Assembly: GCA_964353255.1 (NCBI GenBank)
Contig: CAYGVJ010000003.1
Location: forward strand, 28,198 to 92,197
Direction: 5' to 3'
DNA: 64,000 nt
Origin: VFZS01 sp964353255
GTDB taxonomy: Bacteria > Acidobacteriota > Terriglobia > Bryobacterales > Bryobacteraceae
A model generated the notes under the pieces. That model saw only the letters and a list, made by a program, of their open reading frames with translations. It did no database searches and was not told the origin of the DNA. This document shows positions 10,001 to 17,770 of this stretch, one piece after another. The translations under genes and the position numbers were made by a program. Each line of letters starts with the position of its first letter. Positions within the stretch are counted from its first letter, which is position 1.

Positions 10001-10534
10001 CAGGGATTCCATCTCGGAAGGCGGCACAACGCCCGGCAAGACGCGCACGAGCGAGAAAAAGTCGCGCCCGCGAACCATCAGGGTGCTGACCTGGGTGTTG
10101 GTGAGCACCGCGGAGCGCTCCGGGCTGGTGGTCTGCACGGGTGTGCCCTCGGCGAAGACCGTGATCGCCTCCGTTACGCTGCCGACCTCCAGCGTAAACT
10201 GCCCGGCGGAGAGGCGCTCCGTGGCGGTAATGTTGAGGTGCTGCTTCTCGACGCGCTTGAATCCCTTGGCCTCGACGGCAACGGTGTAGCTCCCGGGCAG
10301 GACCGTGGAGAAAATGAAGTCGCCCGTCGAGCTGCTGTTTTGCGTGCGACGCTCACCGGTCGCCTCGTTGGTCAGGGTCACGACGGCGCCGGGAACCGGG
10401 AGTCCGGAGGCATCCACCACCGATCCGCTGAGGTAACCGCTCACCGTTTGGGCGGAGGCGGTCAAGGAAATGAGCAAGAGGCTCGCGGCCAGCAAAGCAG
10501 CGAGCCGAATCGTCGGACTGAACGTGATCGACAT
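7097..10534 (-). CDS. TonB-dependent receptor with carboxypeptidase-regulatory-like N-terminus
   Basis: The 1145-residue protein has a signal peptide (about 1-28), a carboxypeptidase-regulatory-like beta-sandwich (about 30-115, ending in GSYTVAVEAKGF), a plug domain (about 120-240), and a long beta-barrel ending in an aromatic residue (LRFLF), as expected of outer-membrane proteins. This Oar-like layout is the common outer-membrane importer of Acidobacteriota and replaces SusC; no SusD partner lies beside it. The start ATG has GGGAGG just upstream. It heads the GH106-GH127 operon, so it probably imports rhamnose- or arabinose-containing oligosaccharides. The promoter carries two copies of the TTCCGC-NNN-GCGGAA palindrome described separately. 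Confidence 0.9.
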   Translation of the reverse strand: MSITFSPTIRLAALLAASLLLISLTASAQTVSGYLSGSVVDASGLPVPGAVVTLTNEATGERRTQNSSSTGDFIFSTVLPGSYTVAVEAKGFKRVEKQHLNITATERLSAGQFTLEVGSVTEAITVFAEGTPVQTTSPERSAVLTNTQVSTLMVRGRDFFSLVRVLPGVVPPSEMESLGRTPLTNIQGMRMSYPTVAIDGVSTNDLGSMQVMGAPMNLDAVHEIKALMTNYQAEYGRTAGALIQVVTKSGSKDFHGGGYYYKRNEMFNANNFFANRNKQAIPRYRYNTWGYNLGGPVPLHKLKDKLFFFFSQEILPTSTPQSIQNVTVPTAAQRSGDFSAQLPTIVIRDPLTGTPFAGNIVPPNRIDLNGQKLLSLFPIPNVDPALSRGAYNYTFQEVIPASRTSEVYRADYNVTDRLRVYIRGSNFRLTQTGYLIGGAASGAAWGMLKALNKYNDDSGVANAAYTINSTTVNEFTFAVHHAAQYAVSNSQSDIDKLSRSKIGMTLSQFYPQFNVVDMIPWASFGGITGAASFTTDSRFPTRSADTVFDFSDNISKVRGPHTLKAGIYYERVRYFSSGAGTNFGSFDFSSDTNNPLNTGYAYSNAMLGVFRSYQESNSRVETNGRGNTLEWFVQDSWRVNRKLTLDYGLRFTWYTPYTDTRSQAASFLPNLYDLSKAPRLYYPVLNSSGQRVAYDQATNTYAAAVLIGALVPNSGNTANGMVLDDGKTIDRGLMKHQGVMYGPRFGFAYDVFGNGKTAVRGGFGIVYNTRERVLLLDVAKTPPVQYTPTMYYGTLATLLQSAGTLFPVSTTGLSAAGNVPSVYSYSLGIQRSLGFNTVLDVAYVGTLGRHLLNLRNIATLPYGFRFLASSQDSTTGRPLPDNYLVAYRGYSSVTIDEFASSSNYHSMQVQVNRRFSRGLQFGAAWTWSKSMDFASNDWGSVAQVVPVRIWNYGKSDFDRTHIVQINALWDLPKATKLVNNKVLGVIADNWQLSGIASFVSGGPSGLSLSTTTGLDIPGGGDGARPLVLSNPILPKSQRSLLGYFNTSVFAMPALGTYGNAPRDVVRGPGINNIDMSVFKYFPIREKYRFQLRFEAYNALNHTQFSGMNTTAQFNPATRQQVNAALGTLTSARTPRVGQASLRFLF

Positions 10535-10622
10535 AGCGTGTCCTCCCTTGATGTACTTGCCCGGCGGCGCATGCCCCAGACCCCGGGGGCAGGGCGATTA
10601 CCCGGCTGCGCCACCTACATCG

Positions 10623-10651
10623 AGTCTATGCAGGGCCTAAGGAAGTGACAA
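10623..10651 (-). promoter_or_regulatory. Predicted sigma-70 promoter of the TonB receptor/GH106/GH127 operon
   Basis: On the minus strand, TTGTCA (10651-10646) and TAGACT (10628-10623) are separated by exactly 17 bp, about 90 bp upstream of the ATG at 10534. The nearer palindromic operator is centred 61 bp upstream of the last base of the -10 box. The same geometry recurs at 30.8 kb and 16.4 kb, which is the main support for the call. Confidence 0.55.
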
Positions 10652-10675
10652 CCGGCAAAGCAGCGTCGGATCGGA

Positions 10676-10692
10676 ATTCCGCCTTGCGGAAT
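10676..10692. promoter_or_regulatory. Operator palindrome, proximal copy
   Basis: ATTCCGCCTTGCGGAAT is a perfect 7-bp inverted repeat around a 3-bp centre. It is centred at 10684, upstream of the TonB receptor promoter. Matching sites occur at 10752, 16390, 30829 and 30907. The symmetry and 15-17 bp length suit a dimeric winged-helix regulator of the IclR type, and such a regulator is encoded at 15178-16293. Confidence 0.65.
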
Positions 10693-10751
10693 GCCGCCGG
10701 GCCGAGTACCGCAGGGGCCGGACGGCGACCCAGCCGGAGACGGTACCGCCC

Positions 10752-10768
10752 GTTCCGCAGGGCGGAAC
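10752..10768. promoter_or_regulatory. Operator palindrome, distal copy
   Basis: GTTCCGCAGGGCGGAAC is a perfect inverted repeat. It is centred at 10760, 76 bp from the proximal copy and 137 bp from the -10 box. Spacing close to whole helical turns suggests that two regulator dimers act from the same face, possibly with looping. Confidence 0.6.
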
Positions 10769-10776
10769 AGCGGGCC

Positions 10777-13521
10777 CTACGGTCCCCGCTCCGGCGCCGG
10801 GGTGCGGCCGGCCGGGGGTAGAGGCGCTGAAAACCGGTATTCGCCCGATCCGACTTCGAGCACCGTGCTGCCGTCCTCTTCGCCCAGTAGTTTCACCCCT
10901 TCCGCGCGCCAGGCCGGGGTCCCGCTCTCCTTCACTCCGGTGGCCGGGCCCGGCACAAAGACCCTCGCCGTCGTGTTGGCGGGGATTTGGAGCCGCAGAA
11001 GGAAGATGCCGTTCTCGATCTTCCATTCGCTGGCGATTCTGCCCCGGATCGAATCGTAATGGGCCTTGACCCAGGTCAGGTCGCCCGCCGGCTGAGGCCT
11101 GATTAGGATCTTTTCGAAAGCGTTGCCGGAGGAGTCCTGATCGATGCCGGCCGCCCCCAAGTACAACCACTCCTCGAGGTGGCCGAGCATGCAGTGGTTC
11201 TGCGAGGCGCGGGGATTGGCGTCCCAGGCTTCAGTGAGACTGGTGGCGCCCTGCTCCAACTGATATCCATAGCTGGGCGCATCCGTGCGGGTGGCCATGT
11301 CGAAGACGACATCGGACCGGCGCCCGTCGGTGAGCGCGCGGATGACGTAACGATAGCCGACATCGCCGGCGCTGGTGTGATTGGCGCGTGCGCGGATCTC
11401 GGCGACGATCTTGTTCAGGACCGCGGAGCGCAGCGCGGGCGGCACCATGCCGGTCACCAGAGGCATGGCGTTCGCGGTCTGGCTCCCGCCGCCATACTGG
11501 CCGGTAGCCTGGTCGTAGAAGCGCTGGTTGAAGCTCCGGCGGACGGCTTCCGAAAGCAGGCCGTATCGCGCGGCCTCTCCCCTTTCTCCGAGCAGCGCTG
11601 CCGTGTCGGCCAGGATCCGGAGGTCCTGGTGGTAAATGGCAGTCGCCGTCACTCCTGCGGGAGTAAGTTGGGAGACCCCGGGGGGCCGCGGGCCGATGTC
11701 GTACCAATCGCCCAGTCCGTGAGAGACGATATTCCCCTGCGCGCGGGAGGAGAGGTAATCCACGTAGCGCTTCATCATCGGATAGTGCTCGCGCAGCACG
11801 CGGGTATCGTCATACCACCGGTGCAACAGCCACGGAATGACGACGGAAGCGCTGCCCCATTCCGGCGAGTCGCGGAACATCGCCCATTGGCCTTGGAAGA
11901 CCGTGTATTCGGGAGCGATGTTCGGCACCAGCCCTTCGGCGGTCTGGGCCTCGCTCATATCCTGCACGATTTTCGCGTAGAGGGCCGGCGCCTGGTAGCC
12001 GAACAAGATGGACGGCCCGAGCAGGTGCGCTTGCTCCAGCCAGCCGAGCTTCTCGCGGTGCGGGCAATCGGTCAGAACGCTTTGCAGGTTGCTGCGGATG
12101 GCGAACTGGATGAGGTCGTGAATGCGGTTGAGGAGCTGGTTGGAGGACGTGAACTCGCCGGCAGGCGTCGCGGATGAGTACACAAACTGCGCGGTGAGGT
12201 CGAGCACCGCCGGCGGTTGACCATCCGGAGACGCCCGGGTTTCCACCTGGACATAACGGAAGCCGTAGTAGGTGAATCGCGGATGCCAGGTCTCCGGCGC
12301 GCCGCCCTTCAGCGTGTAGGTGAAGAAGGAAGGCCCGCCGGAACTCCTCTGGGAGACCAATCCCTGCGGGTCCAGCAGCTCGCCTGGAATCATCTTGACG
12401 CTGGACCCGGCGGCGCCGCGAACGCTAAGCACGGGCCAGCCGGAAAAATTCTGTCCCAGGTCGAACACGCGTACCCCGGGGCGAGGTTCCGTGACGCGGA
12501 CCGGGCGAAACGCGCGCATTTCCATGACCGGAGGCGCGGATTGCCCGATCAGCCGGCCACCCGGTCCCTCCATCACCAGGGCCGCGGCCCAGACGGAATC
12601 ATCGAAGCCGGGGGCATCCCAGCCCGGCTGCTCCCGGCGCGCATCGTGGTCCTCGCCGCCGTAAATGCAGGAGAAGACGATCGGACCGGGAGCGGCCTTC
12701 CAGGAAGAATCGCTGACCACCAGTTGGGAGGAGCCGTCCGCGAACTCCAGCCGAAGCTGGAGAATCAACTTCGGCGGGCCGAAAGAGCCCTTGAACTTGA
12801 CGTACCGGCCGCCCGGCACGTTGTACATGCCATTGCCGAGCATCACGCCGATGGCGTTGCCGCCGCTCCGGACGTGGCTGGTCACGTCGTGGGTGACGTA
12901 CAGCGCCGTCTTGCGGTAGTTGGTCCATCCCGGATCCAGGACGTGATCGCCAACTTTGCGCCCGTTCAGACGAAGCTCGAAAAAACCCAGGCCGCAGACA
13001 TGCACGGTGGCGCGCTTCAGGTTGCGCTCGACTCGGAATTCTTTGCGGAAAATGGGCAGCGGATCCTGCGCCCCCTGCTGCGGCCTCCAACCGATCCAGC
13101 GAGCCTGCCAGTCGGATTCCCTCAGCAGGCCCATGGACCAGTGCGCCGGCGCGCTCCATGGCGAAGGCTTTCCATCCTTGTCCCAGACCCGGACTTTCCA
13201 GAAGGCCATCGCGCCCGACGGCAGCGGCCGGCCGTCATAGGGTACCTGAGCGGTCTGCCGCGAGCCAACCTTGCCGCGGTTCCACAGATCGGCCTCGCCG
13301 GCCAGCAGTTTCTCGAGGCTCGAGGCCACCAGGATCTGGTAACCGGACTGGAACTGGCGGCGCACGGGGGAGCTCAGCGTCCAACTGAGCCGCGGCCGCT
13401 CGGCTTGGATTCCCAAGGGGTCCACTAGATACTCGCAGCGAAGGCTCGACGGAGTCAGTGTCGCGGCGTCAGCGGCGACAACCAGGAGCATGACGGCTGG
13501 GAGCCGGCAGAGAAGTGACAT
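10777..13521 (-). CDS. GH78 alpha-L-rhamnosidase, secreted
   Basis: This is a 914-residue protein with a signal peptide (MSLLCRLPAVMLLVVAADA). Its N-terminal fibronectin-like segment includes RPRLSWTLSS, GYQILVAS and FWKVRVWDKDGKPSPWS, the classical start of GH78. A beta-sandwich domain follows (LRLNGRKVGDHVLDPGWTNY), then an (alpha/alpha)6 catalytic barrel with DCPHREKLGWLEQAH and the GDWYDIGP segment, where the acidic catalytic residues are expected. The C-terminal cap is beta-rich. I chose the ATG at 13521 over the in-frame TTG at 13530. The gene is transcribed toward the TonB receptor operon but is separated from it by 242 bp holding two operators, so it probably has its own promoter. Role: release of terminal alpha-L-rhamnose. 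Confidence 0.9.
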   Translation of the reverse strand: MSLLCRLPAVMLLVVAADAATLTPSSLRCEYLVDPLGIQAERPRLSWTLSSPVRRQFQSGYQILVASSLEKLLAGEADLWNRGKVGSRQTAQVPYDGRPLPSGAMAFWKVRVWDKDGKPSPWSAPAHWSMGLLRESDWQARWIGWRPQQGAQDPLPIFRKEFRVERNLKRATVHVCGLGFFELRLNGRKVGDHVLDPGWTNYRKTALYVTHDVTSHVRSGGNAIGVMLGNGMYNVPGGRYVKFKGSFGPPKLILQLRLEFADGSSQLVVSDSSWKAAPGPIVFSCIYGGEDHDARREQPGWDAPGFDDSVWAAALVMEGPGGRLIGQSAPPVMEMRAFRPVRVTEPRPGVRVFDLGQNFSGWPVLSVRGAAGSSVKMIPGELLDPQGLVSQRSSGGPSFFTYTLKGGAPETWHPRFTYYGFRYVQVETRASPDGQPPAVLDLTAQFVYSSATPAGEFTSSNQLLNRIHDLIQFAIRSNLQSVLTDCPHREKLGWLEQAHLLGPSILFGYQAPALYAKIVQDMSEAQTAEGLVPNIAPEYTVFQGQWAMFRDSPEWGSASVVIPWLLHRWYDDTRVLREHYPMMKRYVDYLSSRAQGNIVSHGLGDWYDIGPRPPGVSQLTPAGVTATAIYHQDLRILADTAALLGERGEAARYGLLSEAVRRSFNQRFYDQATGQYGGGSQTANAMPLVTGMVPPALRSAVLNKIVAEIRARANHTSAGDVGYRYVIRALTDGRRSDVVFDMATRTDAPSYGYQLEQGATSLTEAWDANPRASQNHCMLGHLEEWLYLGAAGIDQDSSGNAFEKILIRPQPAGDLTWVKAHYDSIRGRIASEWKIENGIFLLRLQIPANTTARVFVPGPATGVKESGTPAWRAEGVKLLGEEDGSTVLEVGSGEYRFSAPLPPAGRTPAPERGP

Positions 13522-13691
13522 GGCGTACAATCAATGATGCCACGACCAAATGCCACGAGATCCTGATCGATGTCGGACCGGAGGGCTCGGCTACCACTTC
13601 TATTGCGCCGTCTCACGGAAAGTCGGCCGCGAGATCCGGGGTATCTCCGTCGCGCGGTCGCATCCTTGGAAGTAAGGGAGGGTTTTGACCC

Positions 13692-15254
13692 GTGGAACTC
13701 ACAAGACGATCTGCGCTGAGAGCACTGGCCGCGGGCGGGGCCGCCGCCCCCCGGGGCGGACTGGTTTTTGAGCCGACCTGGGAGTCCCTGAAGCAATACA
13801 GGTGCCCCGATTGGTTCCGGAATGCCAAGTTCGGCATCTGGTCCCACTGGGGCCCGCAGTGCGCGCCCAAACAGGGCGACTGGTATGCACGCAACATGTA
13901 CATCCAGGGCACGCGCCAGTACAAGTACCACGTCGAGCACTACGGCCATCCCTCGAAGTTCGGCTACAAGGACATCATCCCGCTCTGGAAGGCCGAGCAC
14001 TGGGACCCCGAGGCTTTGATGCGGCGCTACAAGAAGGCGGGCGCCAGGTACTTCGTGGCGCTGGGAGTCCACTGCGACAACTTCGACTGCTGGAACTCGA
14101 AGCACCACCGTTGGAACTCGGTCAACTTCGGGCCCAAGCGGGACATTGTCGACTTGTGGCGCCAGGCGGCCTTGAAGGAGGGCCTGCGCTTCGGCGTCAC
14201 CGAGCACCTAGCCTGGAGCTATAGCTGGTTCAACGTGAACAAGGGCGCCGACAAGGACGGGCCGCTGGCCGGGGCGCCCTACGACGGGAATGATCCGAAC
14301 TGCCAGGACCTCTACTTCGAGCCGCATCCGGAGAACACGGCGAACTACACGGTCAACCCGCCGGAGTCGTGGAAGCAGCGGTGGTTCAGCCGCGTCAAAG
14401 ACTTGGTGGATCAGCATCGCCCGGACCTGGTCTACACGGACGGCGGCGCGTTCGGCGACGTGGGGCTGCGGCTGATTGCGCACTACTACAACGAGAACAT
14501 GAAGTGGCGCCGCGGGCGGCTGGAAGGCGTCTACACCCTAAAGCACCACCAGGATCAGGCGAAGTTCGGCCAGTACCAGGAGGGTGCCGCCGTCTTGGAC
14601 ATGGAAAGAGGCCTGTTGGAAGGCATTCGCCCCGAGCCGTGGCACATGGACACCTGCGTCGGCCAATGGTATTACTACGAGGGTTTCCCGTACAAAACGG
14701 CCGAGCAGGTGATCTGCCTGCTCCTGGAGGTCGTGAGCCGGAACGGCACCATGCTGTTGAATCTCCCGTTGCTGCCTGAGGGCACGCTGGACCAGCATTG
14801 CGACGGGGTGGTGGAGGCCCTCACCCGGTGGTTTGCGGTGAACCATGAAGCCATCTACGACACCCGCCCCTGGAAGACCTGGGGCGAAGGCGCCACGGTG
14901 ACCAAAGGCGGTTCGAGGCAGGAGAAGGTCGCCAAGCCCTTTACCGCCGAGGACGTCCGGTTCACGAGCAAAGGCGGCGTCTTGTACGCGTTCTGCGCGG
15001 TGGCGCCGGAGCGCGAGCTGAAGATCAAGTCTCTTGGGACCGCCTCCGGGCTCTGGCCGGGAAGGATTTCGCGTGTCGAAGTGCTCGGCTCCGACGAGCG
15101 GCTTCAATGGTCGCGGCAGAAGGAACACCTGATCGTGAAGCCGCCGCGGCACACGCCGTGCGAGTATGTCTTCGCGCTCAAGATCCGGCGCGTTCCCGCG
15201 TGTCCAGCGGGTAGAGAAGATCGACATTCTCGGCGGCCAGGAGCTGGTGTTTGA
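13692..15254 (+). CDS. Alpha-L-fucosidase-like GH29 enzyme, Tat-like signal
   Basis: The 520-residue protein starts at a GTG preceded by GGGAGG about 10 nt upstream. The N-terminus (MELTRRSALRALAAGGAAA) resembles a short Tat signal. The barrel shows FGIWSHWGPQCAP, the fucosidase N-terminal motif. LVYTDGG places the likely nucleophile at Asp250, and NGTMLLNLPLLPEGTLD is the C-terminal barrel motif. It differs clearly from the GH29 fragment at the window start, so the two probably act on different linkages. The last 25 or so residues run through the end of the convergent regulator gene, a 77-bp overlap. They look like a fortuitous extension rather than conserved sequence. Confidence 0.85.
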   Translation: MELTRRSALRALAAGGAAAPRGGLVFEPTWESLKQYRCPDWFRNAKFGIWSHWGPQCAPKQGDWYARNMYIQGTRQYKYHVEHYGHPSKFGYKDIIPLWKAEHWDPEALMRRYKKAGARYFVALGVHCDNFDCWNSKHHRWNSVNFGPKRDIVDLWRQAALKEGLRFGVTEHLAWSYSWFNVNKGADKDGPLAGAPYDGNDPNCQDLYFEPHPENTANYTVNPPESWKQRWFSRVKDLVDQHRPDLVYTDGGAFGDVGLRLIAHYYNENMKWRRGRLEGVYTLKHHQDQAKFGQYQEGAAVLDMERGLLEGIRPEPWHMDTCVGQWYYYEGFPYKTAEQVICLLLEVVSRNGTMLLNLPLLPEGTLDQHCDGVVEALTRWFAVNHEAIYDTRPWKTWGEGATVTKGGSRQEKVAKPFTAEDVRFTSKGGVLYAFCAVAPERELKIKSLGTASGLWPGRISRVEVLGSDERLQWSRQKEHLIVKPPRHTPCEYVFALKIRRVPACPAGREDRHSRRPGAGV

Positions 15255-16293
15255 CGAACACGGCGGAGGGCAAAGGCTTGCGCTGGAGAATTCCCAGCGC
15301 CAGCGGAATGACCTCATCCCCGTAGCGCTCCGGGAAGTAGGCGACCGTGCCGATGAGTTGCGAGCCGCGCCGACGCAGCTCCATCCGGGCTTCGTAGATG
15401 CCGTTCTGCCCCATAGCGGCGCACAGGGGCGCCGCACCCGCCTCCTCGAAAGCCCGCAGCGCGCCGAGCGCCGCCATATCGTTGATCGCCCCGATGAGGG
15501 TTCGGCGGCGCGGTGCACGCCGCAGGTGCTTCCGGACGAGCTCCAGGTTTCGCTCGAAGCCGCCCTTCCCATCCAGGTGCGTGATCCGCGCCTGGTCGAT
15601 GCCGTGCAGCTCCTGGCGCAGCCCCGCCAGAAATCCCGAGATCCGCAACTGGGGAAGCGAGCCGGCGATGGGAAGTTCCAGCAGGAGGATCTCCTCGACC
15701 TCGCCGTTCCAGTGCGCTTTCGCCCAGCGGCCCAAAGCCCGGCCGCCGATCAAGCCGGCCTGGTAATTGTTGGCTCCGAAATACGTCGCTCCCGGGTGGG
15801 GGACCTCGAGGGCAATCACGGGGATGCTGGCTTCGAGAAACTTCGACGCGATGATCGGCGCCACCCGCTCATAGGTCTGGAACTCGATCACCAGGTCCAC
15901 GCCTTGCCGGATCAACAGATCGGCGTTGTTGAGCGCCCTCTTCGCGCTGTAGCGGTTGTTGACGGTGATGAGATGGACGCCTTCCCGGGCGGCGGCGCGC
16001 TCCATGCCTTGGGTGACCTCGCGGGAAAACTCCGAATCGGTCTGGGCCGCGAAACCCAGCCGCACGGTGTGGCTGGCCTGGGGCGCCGCCAGGCCGCGGT
16101 AGCCGCCCTTCTCGACGCACTCGGCCAGCCCGCCGCGGGCGAGACTCCGCATCAGGCGGAAAACCGTGGTCTTGCACAGGCCGGTGCGCTTGGCCAGCTC
16201 GGTCAGGCCGAGGACTTCACCCTTGTAGCGGAAGGCCCTCAGCAGGCTGCACGCGCGGATCACGGACTGCACTTCGCTGCGGTCCCCGCTCAT
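15178..16293 (-). CDS. IclR-type HTH fused to periplasmic-binding-protein sugar sensor; predicted regulon regulator
   Basis: With the ATG at 16293 the protein has 371 residues. Residues about 5-60 form an IclR-type winged helix (SVIRACSLLRAFRYKGEVLG, then LTELAKRTGLCKTTVFRLMRSL). From about residue 75 to the end it reads as a periplasmic-binding-protein fold of the ribose/galactose-binding type (LIRQGVDLVIEF, IPVIALEVPHPGATYFGANN, RTLIGAINDMAALGALRAFEEAG). True IclR proteins carry a GAF-like effector domain, so this is a domain swap giving LacI-like sensing with an IclR-like reader. It is divergent from the RuBisCO-like operon. The shared 193-bp region holds one strong and one weak copy of the palindrome found at two TonB receptor promoters. 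It is therefore the best candidate for the regulon regulator, probably sensing a free sugar. Confidence 0.8.
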   Translation of the reverse strand: MSGDRSEVQSVIRACSLLRAFRYKGEVLGLTELAKRTGLCKTTVFRLMRSLARGGLAECVEKGGYRGLAAPQASHTVRLGFAAQTDSEFSREVTQGMERAAAREGVHLITVNNRYSAKRALNNADLLIRQGVDLVIEFQTYERVAPIIASKFLEASIPVIALEVPHPGATYFGANNYQAGLIGGRALGRWAKAHWNGEVEEILLLELPIAGSLPQLRISGFLAGLRQELHGIDQARITHLDGKGGFERNLELVRKHLRRAPRRRTLIGAINDMAALGALRAFEEAGAAPLCAAMGQNGIYEARMELRRRGSQLIGTVAYFPERYGDEVIPLALGILQRKPLPSAVFVKHQLLAAENVDLLYPLDTRERAGS

Positions 16294-16310
16294 ACAGAGA
16301 TGCCGCCATT

Positions 16311-16327
16311 GTCCCACGATGCGGAAT
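16311..16327. promoter_or_regulatory. Weak operator half-palindrome near the regulator start
   Basis: GTCCCACGATGCGGAAT keeps the right half-site GCGGAA and 4 of 6 positions of the left half. It is centred at 16319, 79 bp from the strong site and only 26 bp upstream of the regulator ATG, a position suited to autorepression. The 76-79 bp pair spacing at all three loci is what makes this weak site credible. Confidence 0.4.
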
Positions 16328-16389
16328 GCGCCGTCAAAGGCCTCCCCAGGGCATTGGGCGCGCAGGCCGCCGACACCGTGCGCGCCACC

Positions 16390-16406
16390 GTTCCGCAACG
16401 CGGAAT
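16390..16406. promoter_or_regulatory. Operator palindrome upstream of the RuBisCO-like operon
   Basis: TTCCGCAACGCGGAA (16391-16405) is a perfect 6-bp inverted repeat around 3 bp. It is centred at 16398 in the divergent intergenic region between the IclR/PBP regulator and the RuBisCO-like gene. Its position relative to the predicted promoter matches the sites at 10684 and 30837. Confidence 0.65.
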
Positions 16407-16430
16407 GCGCCGGTGGCCCGCTTCTTGCCC

Positions 16431-16459
16431 TTGTCCACGCCCGCGCTTGTTAGTAAGGT
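16431..16459 (+). promoter_or_regulatory. Predicted promoter of the RuBisCO-like/kinase/dehydrogenase operon
   Basis: TTGTCC (16431-16436) and TAAGGT (16454-16459) are 17 bp apart. Each box is a weak consensus match, as expected for an activator-dependent promoter. The operator centre at 16398 lies 61 bp upstream of the last -10 base, the same distance as at the two TonB receptor promoters. TACACT at 16459-16464 is an alternative -10. Confidence 0.4.
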
Positions 16460-16486
16460 ACACTGTGCGCCGGGGGGAGCTGCGCA

Positions 16487-17770
16487 ATGAGCTGCTCAAG
16501 TGCGGATCGCATCTACGCCCGCTATCTGATCGAAACCGCGTTTCCGCTCGCGCAGGCGGCCGAGGTGATGGCCGGCGAGCAGTCGTCCGGGACCTTCGTG
16601 CGGGTTCCCGGCGAGACTGACGAGCTGCGCGAGAAGCACGCGGCGCGCGTGGAGAGCATCCAGGAACTCGACTCGACGAGCGTTCCTTCCCTGCCCGGCG
16701 CAGGGCTTCCGAAAGGGTCCACCGGACCGCCTGTGTATCGCCGGGCGGAGGTAGGGCTCTCCTGGCCGCTCTCGAACCTGGGCCCCTCGCTTCCCAACCT
16801 GCTGGCCACCGTGGCGGGGAATCTCTTCGAGCTCAAGCCCTTCTCCGGTCTGCGGCTGCTGGATGTGAAGTTGCCGGAGGCGTTTCTTGACGCCTACCTG
16901 GGGCCGCAGTTCGGGGTCGAGGGCACGCGGCAACTCGCCGGCGTGGAGCGGGTGCCCCTGGTCGGCACGATCATCAAGCCCAGCGTCGGCCTGTCCCCCG
17001 AGGCCACCGCGGAGCTGGTGCGGCGCCTGGTCGAAGCGGGGATCGACTTCATCAAGGATGACGAGCTGCAAGGCGACGGCCCCCACTGCCCCTTCGAGCG
17101 GCGTCTGGCGGCGGTGATGCGCGTCATCAACGACCACGCCGATCGCACCGGCAAGAAGGTGATGTACGCCTTCAACGTTACGGGGGAGATCGACCAGATG
17201 CTGCACCGGCACGACCAGGTGGCGGCGGCAGGCGGCACGTGCGTGATGGTGAGCATGAATAGCGTGGGGCTGCCCGCGCTCGCACACCTGCGGCGGCACG
17301 CGCGGCTGGCGATTCACGGGCATCGCAACGGCTGGGGGATGTACAGCCGTCACCCGCTGCTGGGGATGAGCTACCTGGCCTATCAAAAATTCTGGCGCCT
17401 GGCCGGAGTCGATCACATGCACGTGAACGGGTTGCGCAACAAGTTCTCGGAGGATGACGATTCGGTGATCGCCTCGGCGCGGGAATGCCTGACGCCAATG
17501 TTCCGGACGCCCGGCCGAGGCTGCGAGATCATGCCGGTCTTCTCCTCGGGCCAGTGGGCGGGCCAGGCGCCCGAGACCTGGCGGCGGCTCGGCTCGACCG
17601 ATCTCATCTACGCTTGCGGCGGCGGCATCATGGCCCACCCCGGAGGCGTCGCTGCCGGCGTTCTCAGCATCCGCCAGGCCTGGGAGGCGGCGATCTCGGG
17701 GCAACCGCTGGAGGAGTATGCCCGCCAGCATCCCGAATTGGAGCAGGCTTTGAAGAGGTTCGGCGGATGA
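16487..17770 (+). CDS. RuBisCO-like protein (form IV), candidate 3-oxo-isoapionate-4-phosphate enzyme
   Basis: The 427-residue protein has the two-domain RuBisCO large-subunit architecture. GTIIKPSVG supplies the lysine equivalent to Lys175 (K164). FIKDDE supplies the carbamylatable lysine and two of the metal-ligand acids (K190, D192, E193). HGHRNGWG, GVDHMHVNG, SSGQWAGQ and ACGGGIMAHPGG correspond to later active-site segments. The loop-6 GKLEG-type lysine motif is missing (NGLRNKFSEDDD instead), so it should not fix CO2 in the Calvin manner. It is followed with ATGA overlaps by a DUF1537 kinase and an ApnO-like enzyme. That is the known gene set for D-apionate degradation, in which RuBisCO-like proteins act as a decarboxylase or a transcarboxylase/hydrolase on 3-oxo-isoapionate-4-phosphate. 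I cannot tell which of the two from sequence alone. Confidence 0.85.
   Translation: MSCSSADRIYARYLIETAFPLAQAAEVMAGEQSSGTFVRVPGETDELREKHAARVESIQELDSTSVPSLPGAGLPKGSTGPPVYRRAEVGLSWPLSNLGPSLPNLLATVAGNLFELKPFSGLRLLDVKLPEAFLDAYLGPQFGVEGTRQLAGVERVPLVGTIIKPSVGLSPEATAELVRRLVEAGIDFIKDDELQGDGPHCPFERRLAAVMRVINDHADRTGKKVMYAFNVTGEIDQMLHRHDQVAAAGGTCVMVSMNSVGLPALAHLRRHARLAIHGHRNGWGMYSRHPLLGMSYLAYQKFWRLAGVDHMHVNGLRNKFSEDDDSVIASARECLTPMFRTPGRGCEIMPVFSSGQWAGQAPETWRRLGSTDLIYACGGGIMAHPGGVAAGVLSIRQAWEAAISGQPLEEYARQHPELEQALKRFGG

Noticed and set aside
13531..13691. Shared operator between GH78 and the second GH29
   Set aside because: I searched this divergent region for the TTCCGC-NNN-GCGGAA palindrome and found no convincing copy, so these genes are not placed in the regulon on motif grounds.
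16487..17770. Calvin-cycle RuBisCO
   Set aside because: The loop-6 lysine motif is replaced, there is no small subunit or phosphoribulokinase, and the operon context is acid-sugar catabolism.
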